A stretch of DNA of 8,181 bases from an uncultured Acidobacteriota bacterium (GCA_937952345.1 CALFYN010000477.1:1-8181), one strand, 5' to 3'; shown: positions 1 to 6,617, numbered from the stretch's first letter. A program made the numbers and translations. The notes: generated by a model not told the origin, from the letters alone.

Positions 1-1398
1 CAACCGGCGGCCTACGTCCATTCGGCCCTCGCGTTCCTCTAACGCGGCGACGCGCAGATTCAGAATCGAGAGCTTCAGCACCTGCGCATCCGTAACCGGC
101 AGTTCCTGCAACAGCGCCTGCGCCTTGGAATAGCTGCGGATGGCATCGGGCACGCGGCCCAGATTCGCCCCACCCGGCATACCCTGCACATCGCCGAGCC
201 TGTGGTAGGCGGCCACCAATTCGAGCGCCAGCGCACGGTCATTGCCCGCCTCGGCGGCGAGACTGTCCAGGTACTGCTGGGCAGTGCCCACAATCGACTC
301 TCGCGCCTTGGTGGCGCCTGGCAGCGATCGAATGCGGTCGTACTGCTCAAACAGCATCGTGCCGGCGAGCTTGCGCACCTGCGCGAAGCGCTGCTCGGCC
401 ACCTGCGCATTACGCCGCGCCAAGCGCGTCTCATACACGGCCATCGCCGTACCCGCCAGCACACCGGCAATCGCCAGCCCTGCGGCCAGCATCATGCCTT
501 TGTGGCGCCGCAGAAACTTGCCCGTCCGATACGCGGCGCTGTCCGGATGCGCCAGCACGGGCCGCCCTGCGAGATAGCTGCGCACATCGGCGGCAAGCTG
601 CTCGACGGAGCGGTAGCGGCGGTCCGGTTCCTTGCGCAGCGCCATGGCGAGGATCGCTTCGAGGTCGGCGGCCAGATGCGCCCCGAAACTCGCTGGACGA
701 GCCACCTCGCGCTCGCAGACGGCGCGCTCGATTTCCCCTGCCGAGCGTCCGTTGAGCACATGCGCCGGCCGCCCACTCAGCATCTCGTAGAGCACCGCGC
801 CCAGCGAATAGATGTCCGAGGCCACCGTCACCGGCCGCCCCTGAATCTGCTCCGGGCTGGCATACTCGGGAGTGAATGGCCCCGGCTCGCCGGGCTGCAT
901 CTCCATCGTTTGCCCAGCCCCGGCTTCGAGGAGCTTGGCGATCCCGAAGTCGAGCAGCTTCACCGCGCCTTCCGCCGTAACCAAAATGTTGCCGGGCTTG
1001 AGATCGCGGTGCACCACCAGCGAGCGGTGGGCGCAACTGACGCCGTCGCAGACCTGCAGGAACAGCCGCAACCGCTCGGCCACAGCCAGCCGGGCGGCAT
1101 GAGCGGTAATCGGCTCGCCGTCGACGTATTCCATCACCAGGTAGGGGCGGCCATCGGGCAGCGCTCCACCATCCAGCAGCCGGGCGATATGCGGATGTTC
1201 GAGGCGCGCCAGAATCTGGCGTTCGCGCTCGAAGCGCTCCAGCACGGCCGCCGTATCCATGCCGCGTTTCAGAACCTTGACGGCCACCTGCTTATGGAAG
1301 TCCGCCGTGCGCGCGGCAAGATACACCACTCCCGTGCCGCCCTGGGCGATTTCGCGAACAATGGTATAGACCCCGATCTGTCCCGGCGCCCCGTCCAT
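1..1398 (-). CDS. Membrane-anchored Ser/Thr protein kinase with C-terminal TPR-like region (3' end beyond window)
   Basis: Hanks-type Ser/Thr kinase, translated here as 466 codons without a stop from ATG at 1398 to the left edge, so the C-terminus is missing. Kinase landmarks seen: glycine-rich loop at residues 18-26 (AQGGTGVVY, with Ala where the first Gly is usual), ATP-binding Lys41 (VAVKVL), probable helix-C Glu59, catalytic loop HRDLKPGN at 130-137 (Asp132), DFG at 150-152, YASPEQ at 179-184, and subdomain IX from Asp195. The Arg before the catalytic Asp makes it an RD kinase, normally activated by activation-loop phosphorylation; Thr164 and Thr176 are candidates. A basic stretch (about 291-300) precedes one hydrophobic segment at 302-322, so the kinase domain should be cytoplasmic. 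Residues 327-466 are helical, Ala/Leu-rich and resemble the TPR sensor region that follows the membrane segment in acidobacterial kinases. No in-frame start lies just upstream of 1398, and the ribosome-binding site is weak. The substrate is unknown. Confidence 0.93.
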   Translation of the reverse strand, partial: MDGAPGQIGVYTIVREIAQGGTGVVYLAARTADFHKQVAVKVLKRGMDTAAVLERFERERQILARLEHPHIARLLDGGALPDGRPYLVMEYVDGEPITAHAARLAVAERLRLFLQVCDGVSCAHRSLVVHRDLKPGNILVTAEGAVKLLDFGIAKLLEAGAGQTMEMQPGEPGPFTPEYASPEQIQGRPVTVASDIYSLGAVLYEMLSGRPAHVLNGRSAGEIERAVCEREVARPASFGAHLAADLEAILAMALRKEPDRRYRSVEQLAADVRSYLAGRPVLAHPDSAAYRTGKFLRRHKGMMLAAGLAIAGVLAGTAMAVYETRLARRNAQVAEQRFAQVRKLAGTMLFEQYDRIRSLPGATKARESIVGTAQQYLDSLAAEAGNDRALALELVAAYHRLGDVQGMPGGANLGRVPDAIRSYSKAQALLQELPVTDAQVLKLSILNLRVAALEEREGRMDVGRRL

Positions 1399-1407
1399 CT
1401 CGTTGAA

Positions 1408-1416
1408 ATTATGGCA
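1408..1416 (-). promoter_or_regulatory. Possible extended -10 promoter of the kinase gene
   Basis: Read on the minus strand, this is TGC followed by CATAAT, matching an extended -10 (TGn plus five of six TATAAT bases). It ends 9 nt before the kinase ATG, so the transcript would have almost no leader. No good -35 hexamer is visible, which an extended -10 can tolerate. The call rests on motif matching only. Confidence 0.3.
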
Positions 1417-1433
1417 GACTCCCCGGCGCTGGC

Positions 1434-1439
1434 TATACT
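1434..1439 (+). promoter_or_regulatory. Possible -10 box (TATACT) of glnS, implying a leaderless mRNA
   Basis: TATACT lies 7 nt before the ATG at 1447. Transcription normally begins about 6-8 nt after the -10 box, so the first base would fall at or next to the start codon. This agrees with the absence of a Shine-Dalgarno sequence ahead of glnS. No convincing -35 box is seen at 16-18 bp spacing. The same hexamer occurs ahead of the gene at 3235. Confidence 0.35.
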
Positions 1440-1446
1440 GGATTTT

Positions 1447-3165
1447 ATGTCCATGGACGTTGAAAGTAAGGATAGTCTCGACAACAGTGAAGCAGCGCGG
1501 CCTTCGCATTTTATCCGCGATATCATCCTCGAAGATAATGCGAGCGGCAAATTCGGAGGGCGCGTCCGCACACGGTTTCCACCCGAGCCCAACGGCTATC
1601 TGCACATCGGCCATGCCAAGTCCATCTGCCTGAACTTCGGATTGGCCATCGAATTCGGCGGCGAATGCAATCTCCGCTTCGATGACACCAACCCCTGCAA
1701 GGAAGAGACCGAGTACGTCGAATCCATCATCGAGGATGTACGCTGGCTGGGATTCGATTGGGGCGATCGCCTGTTCTATGCATCGGATTATTTCGACCAG
1801 CTCTATGAGTGGGCGGTGGAGCTGATCAAGCAAGGGAAGGCTTACGTCTGCGATCTGACCGCCGAGGAAGTGCGGGCCTATCGCGGCACGCCCACCGAAC
1901 CCGGCAAGGAAAGCCCTTACCGCAACCGCTCCGTCGAAGAGAACCTGGAACTGTTCGAGCGCATGCGCGCCGGCGAGTTCCCCGATGGAACGCGCACGCT
2001 GCGCTCGAAGATCGACATGGCGTCGCCCAACTTCAACATGCGCGACCCGGTGATGTACCGCATCCTGCACGCCGAGCATCACCGCACCGGCGACAAATGG
2101 TGCATCTACCCGATGTACGATTTCACGCACGGGCAAAGCGATTCGATCGAGGGCATCACGCATTCCATCTGCACACTGGAATTCGAAGACCACCGCCCGC
2201 TGTACGATTGGTATATCGATCAACTGGGCATCCACCATCCGCAGCAAATCGAGTTCGACCGGCTCAATCTCACCAACACGATTCTCAGCAAGCGCAAGCT
2301 GCTGATGCTGGTGGAGAAGGGCTACGTTTCGGGCTGGGACGATCCGCGCATGCCCACGCTGAGCGGACTGCGCCGCCGCGGCTACAGCCCGGAAGCGATG
2401 CGCCTGTTCTGCAGCCGCATCGGGGTTTCGAAGACCAACGGCATCATTGAGCATTCGCTGCTGGAGCACTGCCTGCGCGAGGATCTGAACATCCGTTCGC
2501 CGCGCGTGATGGCCGTGCTCGACCCGATCCGCCTGGTGGTGGAGAACTACCCCGAGGATCTGGTGGAGGAGATGGACGCGGTCAACAATCCGGAAGACGC
2601 CTCGGCCGGAAGCCGCAAGGTGCCGTTCTCGAAGGTGCTCTACATCGAACGCGAGGACTTCCGCGAGGATCCGCCGAAGCAGTACTTCCGCATGGCTCCG
2701 GGCCGCGAAGTGCGGCTGCGCTACGCCTATCTGGTCACCTGCACGGGCGTCGAAAAGGACCCGGCGACGGGCGAGATCATCGAGATCCGCTGCAAGTACG
2801 ATCCGGAGACGAGAGGCGGCAACGCACCCGATGGCCGCCGTGTGAAATCGACCATCCACTGGGTCTCCGCCGCCCATGCCGTCGACTTCGAAGCGCGCCT
2901 CTATAACGACCTGCTGCGCCAGGACAACGAATCGGAAGAGGAAGGGGCCGATTTCACGGCGTCGCTGAATCCGAACTCGCTCGAAGTGCGCATGGCGAAG
3001 ATCGAACCGAGCGTCAAAGATGCCGCTCCGGGCAGCCGCTATCAATTCGAGCGGCTCGGTTACTTCTGCGTGGACAAGGACACGACACCGGAGAAGCTGG
3101 TGATCAATCGCACGGTGACGTTGCGCGACACCTGGGCGAAAATCGAGAAGTCGCAGAAGCGCTAA
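1447..3165 (+). CDS. glnS: Glutaminyl-tRNA synthetase (GlnRS)
   Basis: Cytoplasmic class I synthetase that attaches glutamine to tRNA-Gln using ATP. The 572-residue product is close to the 554 residues of the E. coli enzyme and matches it along its length. Seen: FPPEPNGYLHIGHAKS with the HIGH signature at 53-56; the FDDTNP stretch soon after; GWDDPRMPTLSGLRRRGY; and the second nucleotide-binding signature as LSKRK at 280-284, where E. coli has MSKRK. The C-terminal anticodon-binding beta-barrels are present, with the conserved HWVSAAHA and RDTWAK near the end. ATG 1447 is chosen because E. coli-type GlnRS starts about 20 residues before the FIR(D/Q)II motif. ATG 1453 (two codons in) is nearly as good, and ATG 1411 is less likely because it would overlap the promoter. 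No Shine-Dalgarno precedes any of them. It is divergent from the kinase and separated from the next gene by 69 bp, so it is probably transcribed alone. The reading frame remains open upstream to position 202, but that part is antisense to the kinase. Confidence 0.97.
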   Translation: MSMDVESKDSLDNSEAARPSHFIRDIILEDNASGKFGGRVRTRFPPEPNGYLHIGHAKSICLNFGLAIEFGGECNLRFDDTNPCKEETEYVESIIEDVRWLGFDWGDRLFYASDYFDQLYEWAVELIKQGKAYVCDLTAEEVRAYRGTPTEPGKESPYRNRSVEENLELFERMRAGEFPDGTRTLRSKIDMASPNFNMRDPVMYRILHAEHHRTGDKWCIYPMYDFTHGQSDSIEGITHSICTLEFEDHRPLYDWYIDQLGIHHPQQIEFDRLNLTNTILSKRKLLMLVEKGYVSGWDDPRMPTLSGLRRRGYSPEAMRLFCSRIGVSKTNGIIEHSLLEHCLREDLNIRSPRVMAVLDPIRLVVENYPEDLVEEMDAVNNPEDASAGSRKVPFSKVLYIEREDFREDPPKQYFRMAPGREVRLRYAYLVTCTGVEKDPATGEIIEIRCKYDPETRGGNAPDGRRVKSTIHWVSAAHAVDFEARLYNDLLRQDNESEEEGADFTASLNPNSLEVRMAKIEPSVKDAAPGSRYQFERLGYFCVDKDTTPEKLVINRTVTLRDTWAKIEKSQKR

Positions 3166-3191
3166 CCGTCGAACCCGGCCGCCAACTTCGG

Positions 3192-3197
3192 TATACT
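3192..3197 (+). promoter_or_regulatory. Possible -10 box (TATACT) of the enolase-family operon
   Basis: TATACT lies in the 69-bp gap after glnS, 37 nt before the ATG at 3235. The -35 region at 17-bp spacing (TCGAAC) is weak. A start of transcription near 3204 would give a leader of about 30 nt carrying the strong ribosome-binding site below. Motif evidence only. Confidence 0.35.
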
Positions 3198-3216
3198 TGC
3201 TGCTTTCGCCAGTGAG

Positions 3217-3225
3217 AAGGGGAGG
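3217..3225 (+). promoter_or_regulatory. Strong Shine-Dalgarno site fixing the start at 3235
   Basis: AAGGGGAGG lies 9 nt before ATG 3235 and is the best ribosome-binding site in the window. It supports this ATG as the true start of the first operon gene, even though the protein begins abruptly inside the usual enolase N-terminal domain. Confidence 0.7.
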
Positions 3226-3234
3226 CAGCCGCCG

Positions 3235-4293
3235 ATGATCTCGTCCGTCACCGTCTGGAACATGCGCCAGCCATCGGGCAGGCGCGCGTGGGCCGCGTTG
3301 CGGCTGGCCACAAGCGATGGGCAGGAGGGCTGGGGCGAGTGCCGCCCGCTCACCGGCGCCGACGTGGCCACACTGCGCACACTGCTCGCCAATCAGCAGG
3401 AGAGCGCCTTCGAGGCGTTGCGCGTCAAGCTGGGCGGGCATCCGGCCGCGGGCGCGGTGAACATTGCCGCGCTCGATATCCAGGCGCGGCGGGCCAAGGC
3501 TCCGCTGTATCAGTTTCTGGGCGGGCCGACGCGGCACAAGGTACGGGCGTTCACGGCGATCGAGGGCGCATCCGACGAGGAACTGCTGCGCGGCCTGGAA
3601 GCGGCCCGCGGTGGCGGATTCCAGGCGTTCTTCATTCCCGCTCCGGCGCCGCCGTTCCGCAACTCGGGGCGTGCGTTCGTGGTGGCCGCGCAACGGCGGC
3701 TGGCGGCGATGCGCAAGGCTGCGGGAGAGAACGCGGATTTCATCCTGAGCGGTGCGGGCCGCCTTACGCCGGGGGACGCCGCCACGCTCGCTTCGGTTTT
3801 CGAGCGCGAGCATCTGCTGTGGTTCGATGAGCCCTGCGGCACGTCCAGCCTGGGTCCGCTGCGCAAGCTGGCCGATGAGAACGTGACGCCGCTGGGGTTT
3901 GGCGCGGATACTCCGCAAGCAAGCTTCTTCCAGAACCTGCTGCGCGAAGACGCGGTGGACATCGTACGCCCGGAACTGGCGCTGCACGGAGTGGGCGGTG
4001 TGCGCAAGATCGCGGCGCTTGCCGAAACCTACTATGTGGCCGTGGCGCCGCGGCATGGCGAGGGGCCCATCAACACGGCCGCCGCGCTGCACCTGGCGGC
4101 GAGCCTGCCCAACTTCTTTATTCAACATATTCCCTACCCTGCCTCCTCTGAAGATCGCGCCATGCGCGCGGCCATCGCCGGTCCGGATGTGGAAACGGTG
4201 CGCGGCGGGTTCGCCGCGCTTTCGAACCAGCCGGGACTCGGCATCACTGTGCAACGCCAATCCATCGAACGCTACGGGAGCCTCATCCAATGA
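3235..4293 (+). CDS. Degenerate enolase-superfamily (mandelate racemase/muconate lactonizing-like) protein, probable pseudoenzyme
   Basis: A 352-residue protein with the enolase-superfamily layout: an N-terminal capping domain (GWGEC near residue 37; ALDIQ and QFLGG near 80-100) and a C-terminal barrel. The barrel positions line up with the next gene, but the catalytic residues do not. The usual first metal-ligand Asp is Ser172 (LSGAGRLTP instead of DxNG or DFH). The second position is Asp198 (WFDEPC instead of EEP). The third is Ala224 (PLGFGAD instead of ATGE). The catalytic His is Arg273 with His274 beside it (APRHGEGP), and the late Glu is His298 (FFIQH). The barrel lysine is missing from FQAFFIP. 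No signal peptide is seen. Its stop overlaps the next ATG (ATGA), so translation is probably coupled. Framework motifs such as GGVRKIAALAE and EGPI are kept and the reading frame is intact, so it is unlikely to be a decaying gene. A different chemistry, or a structural or regulatory role, is possible; the function is not known. Confidence 0.85.
   Translation: MISSVTVWNMRQPSGRRAWAALRLATSDGQEGWGECRPLTGADVATLRTLLANQQESAFEALRVKLGGHPAAGAVNIAALDIQARRAKAPLYQFLGGPTRHKVRAFTAIEGASDEELLRGLEAARGGGFQAFFIPAPAPPFRNSGRAFVVAAQRRLAAMRKAAGENADFILSGAGRLTPGDAATLASVFEREHLLWFDEPCGTSSLGPLRKLADENVTPLGFGADTPQASFFQNLLREDAVDIVRPELALHGVGGVRKIAALAETYYVAVAPRHGEGPINTAAALHLAASLPNFFIQHIPYPASSEDRAMRAAIAGPDVETVRGGFAALSNQPGLGITVQRQSIERYGSLIQ
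4276..4280 (+). promoter_or_regulatory. Shine-Dalgarno site for the exported enolase-family gene
   Basis: GGGAG lies 9 nt before ATG 4290, inside the end of the preceding gene. It supports this start and, together with the ATGA overlap, indicates coupled translation of the two enolase-family proteins. Confidence 0.6.
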
Positions 4294-5603
4294 AACGCCG
4301 CCGCTTCTTCCACAGCCTGGCCGCGGGCACGCTGGCCGCACCTGCCCTACAGGCCTCCGATTTGTGCGGATGCGCACCGATGATGCAATCGGCGCGCCCG
4401 TTGGGGGCCAATGCCTTCGATGCCACGGGCTCGAAGTTCCGCATCACGGGCGTGAAGGTGTTCGGCGTCTCGCTGACTCCGGATTCCGACCGCCCCTATG
4501 TGTTCGTCAAGCTGGAAACGAATCAGGGCGTCGTCGGCTGGGGCGAAGGCACGCTCGAGGGCAAGGCCGCCGCCGTCATCGCCTGCATCGAGGATTTCCG
4601 CGAGTTCCTCATCGGCGCCGATCCCATGCAGGTGGAGCACATCTGGCAATCGATGTACGTGCACAGCTTCTACCGCGCCGGCCCGGTGATCGGCTCGGCG
4701 ATGTCCGGCATCGACCAGGCGCTGTGGGACATCCGCGGCAAGGCGCTGGGCATGCCCGTGTATCAATTGCTGGGCGGCCCGATGGATGCGCGCGGGGTGC
4801 GCGGCTACTACCACGTGCGGGCGGGCAACCTGGAACAACTGCGCGCGGTGCGCGCTTCGGCCAGCCAGCAAGGCATCACCTGTTTCAAGAGCGGCATCCC
4901 CGGCTACTACGAGTGGATCGAAACGCGGGCTTCGATCCGCCGCGCCGTGCGGCAACTGGAGATGCTGCGCGAAGGGCTGGGACCGGATATCGACATCGGG
5001 GTCGATTTCCACGCCAAGACCAGCCCATCGGTGGCCTCCATTCTGATTAAGGAAGCCGAGCCGCTGCATCTGCTGTTCATCGAGGAGCCGTGTCCGCCGG
5101 AGAACGTGCGGGCGATGGCGAAGATCACGCGGCGCTCGACCACGCCCATCGCCACGGGCGAGCGGCTGGTGGCATCGTATTCGGTGCAGCAACTGGTGGA
5201 GATGGGCGTCGTCGACATCATCCAGACCGATATCAATCATTGCGGAGGCATCACGGCGCTGTGGAAGATCGGAGCGCTCGCCGAACAGGCGGGCATCTCG
5301 ATGGCTCCGCACGCCTGCGAAGGGCCGATCGGCGGACTGGCCACGGTGCACGTGGACGCGGCCACGCCCAATTTCCTGGTGCAGGAGATCTGCAGCGGCG
5401 TCCAACCGGAAATGAAGGAGAAGGTGTGGGAAGAATGGCTCGGATTTCCGGTAATGCGCATGGTGGACGGCAGGTTCCCACTGCCCCAGAAGCCCGGCCT
5501 GGGCTTCGAGCTGACGGAGGACAAGCTGAAGAAGTATCCGTTCGGCGGGACGCGCCCGATGGCGCGCGTGTTTCACGCCGATGGGTCAGTGGCGGCCTGG
5601 TAG
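4290..5603 (+). CDS. Tat-exported enolase-superfamily dehydratase, galactonate dehydratase-like
   Basis: A 437-residue mandelate racemase/muconate lactonizing family member, closest in style to D-galactonate dehydratase (DgoD), which removes water from a sugar acid to give a 2-keto-3-deoxy acid. The Mg-binding and catalytic residues appear intact: Asp239 and His241 in VDFHAK, Glu265 in FIEEPC, Glu291 in ATGERL, His341 in APHACEGP, Glu366 in VQE, and Lys200 in CFKSG. The N-terminus reads MKRRRFFHS, a twin-arginine motif followed by a short hydrophobic stretch (10-20) and an Ala-rich end, so export of the folded protein by the Tat pathway is likely. LCGC at 25-28 loosely resembles a lipobox. 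Homologous sugar-acid dehydratases are normally cytoplasmic, so the signal is notable. It overlaps the preceding degenerate paralogue by 4 nt. The substrate cannot be assigned from sequence; other acid-sugar dehydratases or racemases of this superfamily remain possible. Confidence 0.9.
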   Translation: MKRRRFFHSLAAGTLAAPALQASDLCGCAPMMQSARPLGANAFDATGSKFRITGVKVFGVSLTPDSDRPYVFVKLETNQGVVGWGEGTLEGKAAAVIACIEDFREFLIGADPMQVEHIWQSMYVHSFYRAGPVIGSAMSGIDQALWDIRGKALGMPVYQLLGGPMDARGVRGYYHVRAGNLEQLRAVRASASQQGITCFKSGIPGYYEWIETRASIRRAVRQLEMLREGLGPDIDIGVDFHAKTSPSVASILIKEAEPLHLLFIEEPCPPENVRAMAKITRRSTTPIATGERLVASYSVQQLVEMGVVDIIQTDINHCGGITALWKIGALAEQAGISMAPHACEGPIGGLATVHVDAATPNFLVQEICSGVQPEMKEKVWEEWLGFPVMRMVDGRFPLPQKPGLGFELTEDKLKKYPFGGTRPMARVFHADGSVAAW

Positions 5604-5635
5604 CGCTGGCGCTGCTGCCGGCGGCGGCCGCGCAG

Positions 5636-6412
5636 ATGCGGCAGAACCCGTCGCCGATGGTGGAACACCGGCGGGCGCATCCGAGACTGGCGGAACGGAA
5701 GCCGCCGGGGGAGCGGTTCGATCTGTCGCTCGGCAGCCTGTACCTGCCTGCCAACCCGCGCGGGTTGCTGGTGTTCTTCCATGGTGGCAAGTGGCTGCCC
5801 GAAGTGGCGGCGGAACGCAACCGGCTGGCGGCGGTGTCGATTCAGATCGGGGCGGGCAGCGGCGTGTATAGCTCGGCTTTTGAGCAGCCGCGGCGGTTGC
5901 TGGCGTTGCTCGAAGAGGCGGAAGTGAAGGCCGGGCGCAAGTTCCGTACGGTGACCTTGGGAGGCTGGAGCGCGGGCTGCGGGGCTATCCGCGCCATCCT
6001 GCGCGACAAGCCGTCGTACGACCGCGTGCACGCGGTGGTGTGCATCGACGGCATGCATACGGGGTATGTGGAGGGTGTGCCTGGGCCGCTGGAATCGAAG
6101 ATCGAGCCCGAGCCGCTGGCGATCTGGCGCGACCTGGCCCGCGACGCCATTGCCGGGCATAAGCGCTTCCTGCTCACCCATTCGGAGATCTTTCCGGGCA
6201 CGTTCGCGAGCACGACGGAGACCGCGGACTGGCTGCTGGGGCAACTGGGGGTGCGGGCGAAGCCCATACTGCGGTGGGGGCCGATGGGAACGCAGCAGAT
6301 CAGCGGGTACAAAGCCGGCGGCTTCGAACTGCGCGGCTACGCGGGCAATACGGCGCCTGACCATGTGGATCAGTTGCACTCGCTGCCACAGTATTTACGC
6401 TCGCTGCGATGA
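5636..6412 (+). CDS. Alpha/beta hydrolase (esterase or lactonase-like); start uncertain
   Basis: Serine hydrolase of the alpha/beta fold, 258 residues if it starts at ATG 5636. Seen: an oxyanion-hole motif FFHGG (His49-Gly51), the nucleophile elbow GGWSAGCG with Ser112, a plausible acid Asp138 in VVCIDGMH, and a C-terminal DHVDQLHS with His243 or His248 as the catalytic base. The spacing fits a complete triad. The start is unsettled. ATG 5636 has no ribosome-binding site, and the frame stays open upstream through a stretch that reads like a signal peptide (RRWVSGG, then LVALALLPAAAAQ) but has no ATG, GTG or TTG of its own. The next upstream ATG, at 5435, would overlap the dehydratase by 169 nt. 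It follows the dehydratase stop closely and is probably in the same operon. It could open a lactone or cleave an ester to feed the dehydratase, but this is inferred from position only. Confidence 0.8.
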   Translation: MRQNPSPMVEHRRAHPRLAERKPPGERFDLSLGSLYLPANPRGLLVFFHGGKWLPEVAAERNRLAAVSIQIGAGSGVYSSAFEQPRRLLALLEEAEVKAGRKFRTVTLGGWSAGCGAIRAILRDKPSYDRVHAVVCIDGMHTGYVEGVPGPLESKIEPEPLAIWRDLARDAIAGHKRFLLTHSEIFPGTFASTTETADWLLGQLGVRAKPILRWGPMGTQQISGYKAGGFELRGYAGNTAPDHVDQLHSLPQYLRSLR

Positions 6413-6440
6413 AGCGCATCGCGTGGAGTTTGCGATGAAA

Positions 6441-6470
6441 GTGATGAATTGTGATGAATTGTGATGAATT
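6441..6470 (+). repeat. Three perfect tandem copies of a 10-bp unit
   Basis: GTGATGAATT occurs three times end to end, starting 28 nt after the hydrolase stop, and is preceded by the related GCGATGAAA. Ten bases is close to one helical turn, so the copies face the same side of the DNA. The repeat is AT-rich against a GC-rich background. It may be a slippage product or a protein-binding site. Confidence 0.9.
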
Positions 6471-6503
6471 TCGTCTTCCGGACGCCGGTGGAATGCATGG
6501 GAC

Positions 6504-6566
6504 GCTCCTGGCTTGACGGTAGCAGGAGAGTCTCCGGAGACGAGGGTGTTGCACCGTGCCAGGAGC
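6504..6566. repeat. Nested inverted repeat between convergent genes (possible structured RNA or bidirectional terminator)
   Basis: The outer arms GCTCCTGGC (6504-6512) and GCCAGGAGC (6558-6566) are perfect 9-bp complements. After a three-base bulge, ACGGT (6516-6520) pairs with ACCGT (6553-6557), and two further pairs follow (6522-6523 with 6551-6552). At the centre, GTCTCCGGAGAC (6530-6541) is a perfect 12-bp palindrome. The whole can fold as a long bulged stem with a terminal hairpin on either strand. No T-run follows on either side, so a classical intrinsic terminator is not supported. A structured RNA, a repetitive extragenic element or a cruciform site are alternatives. Confidence 0.6.
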
Positions 6567-6590
6567 TTGCAAGTGGTTGGCGGGATTGGG

Positions 6591-6617
6591 GAAAGAAATA
6601 TTCGCCAGGGCGGTGAA
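6591..6617 (-). terminator. Weak possible intrinsic terminator of the LRR gene
   Basis: On the minus strand, two bases after the LRR stop codon, TTCACC and GGCGAA form a short imperfect stem (one A-C mismatch) with a five-base loop, followed by TATTTCTTT. The stem is weak but the T-rich tail and position fit. Confidence 0.3.

Noticed and set aside
202..1446. Long plus-strand reading frame continuous with glnS, giving an apparent 987-residue fusion protein
   Set aside because: It is exactly antisense, codon for codon, to the kinase gene, whose motifs are unmistakable. GlnRS needs only the part from 1447. The open frame is a by-product of GC-rich codon use.
1411..1446. ATG 1411 as a longer glnS start
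   Set aside because: It adds 12 residues with no counterpart in known GlnRS, has no ribosome-binding site, and would place the -10 box inside the gene.
3899..5050. Plus-strand 383-residue open frame spanning both enolase-family genes
   Set aside because: It is out of frame with two genes that carry clear family motifs, and its translation is Arg/Ala/Pro-rich without any domain.
4347..5576. Minus-strand 409-residue open frame
   Set aside because: It is antisense to the exported dehydratase, has no recognisable domain and is His/Arg/Ala-rich in the manner of shadow frames.
5573..6379. Minus-strand 268-residue open frame
   Set aside because: It is antisense to the alpha/beta hydrolase and has no recognisable motif.
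6066..6464. Plus-strand 132-residue frame running into the tandem repeat
   Set aside because: It lies in another frame of the hydrolase gene and is Arg-rich without any domain; its end in the repeat is only the stop codons of the unit.
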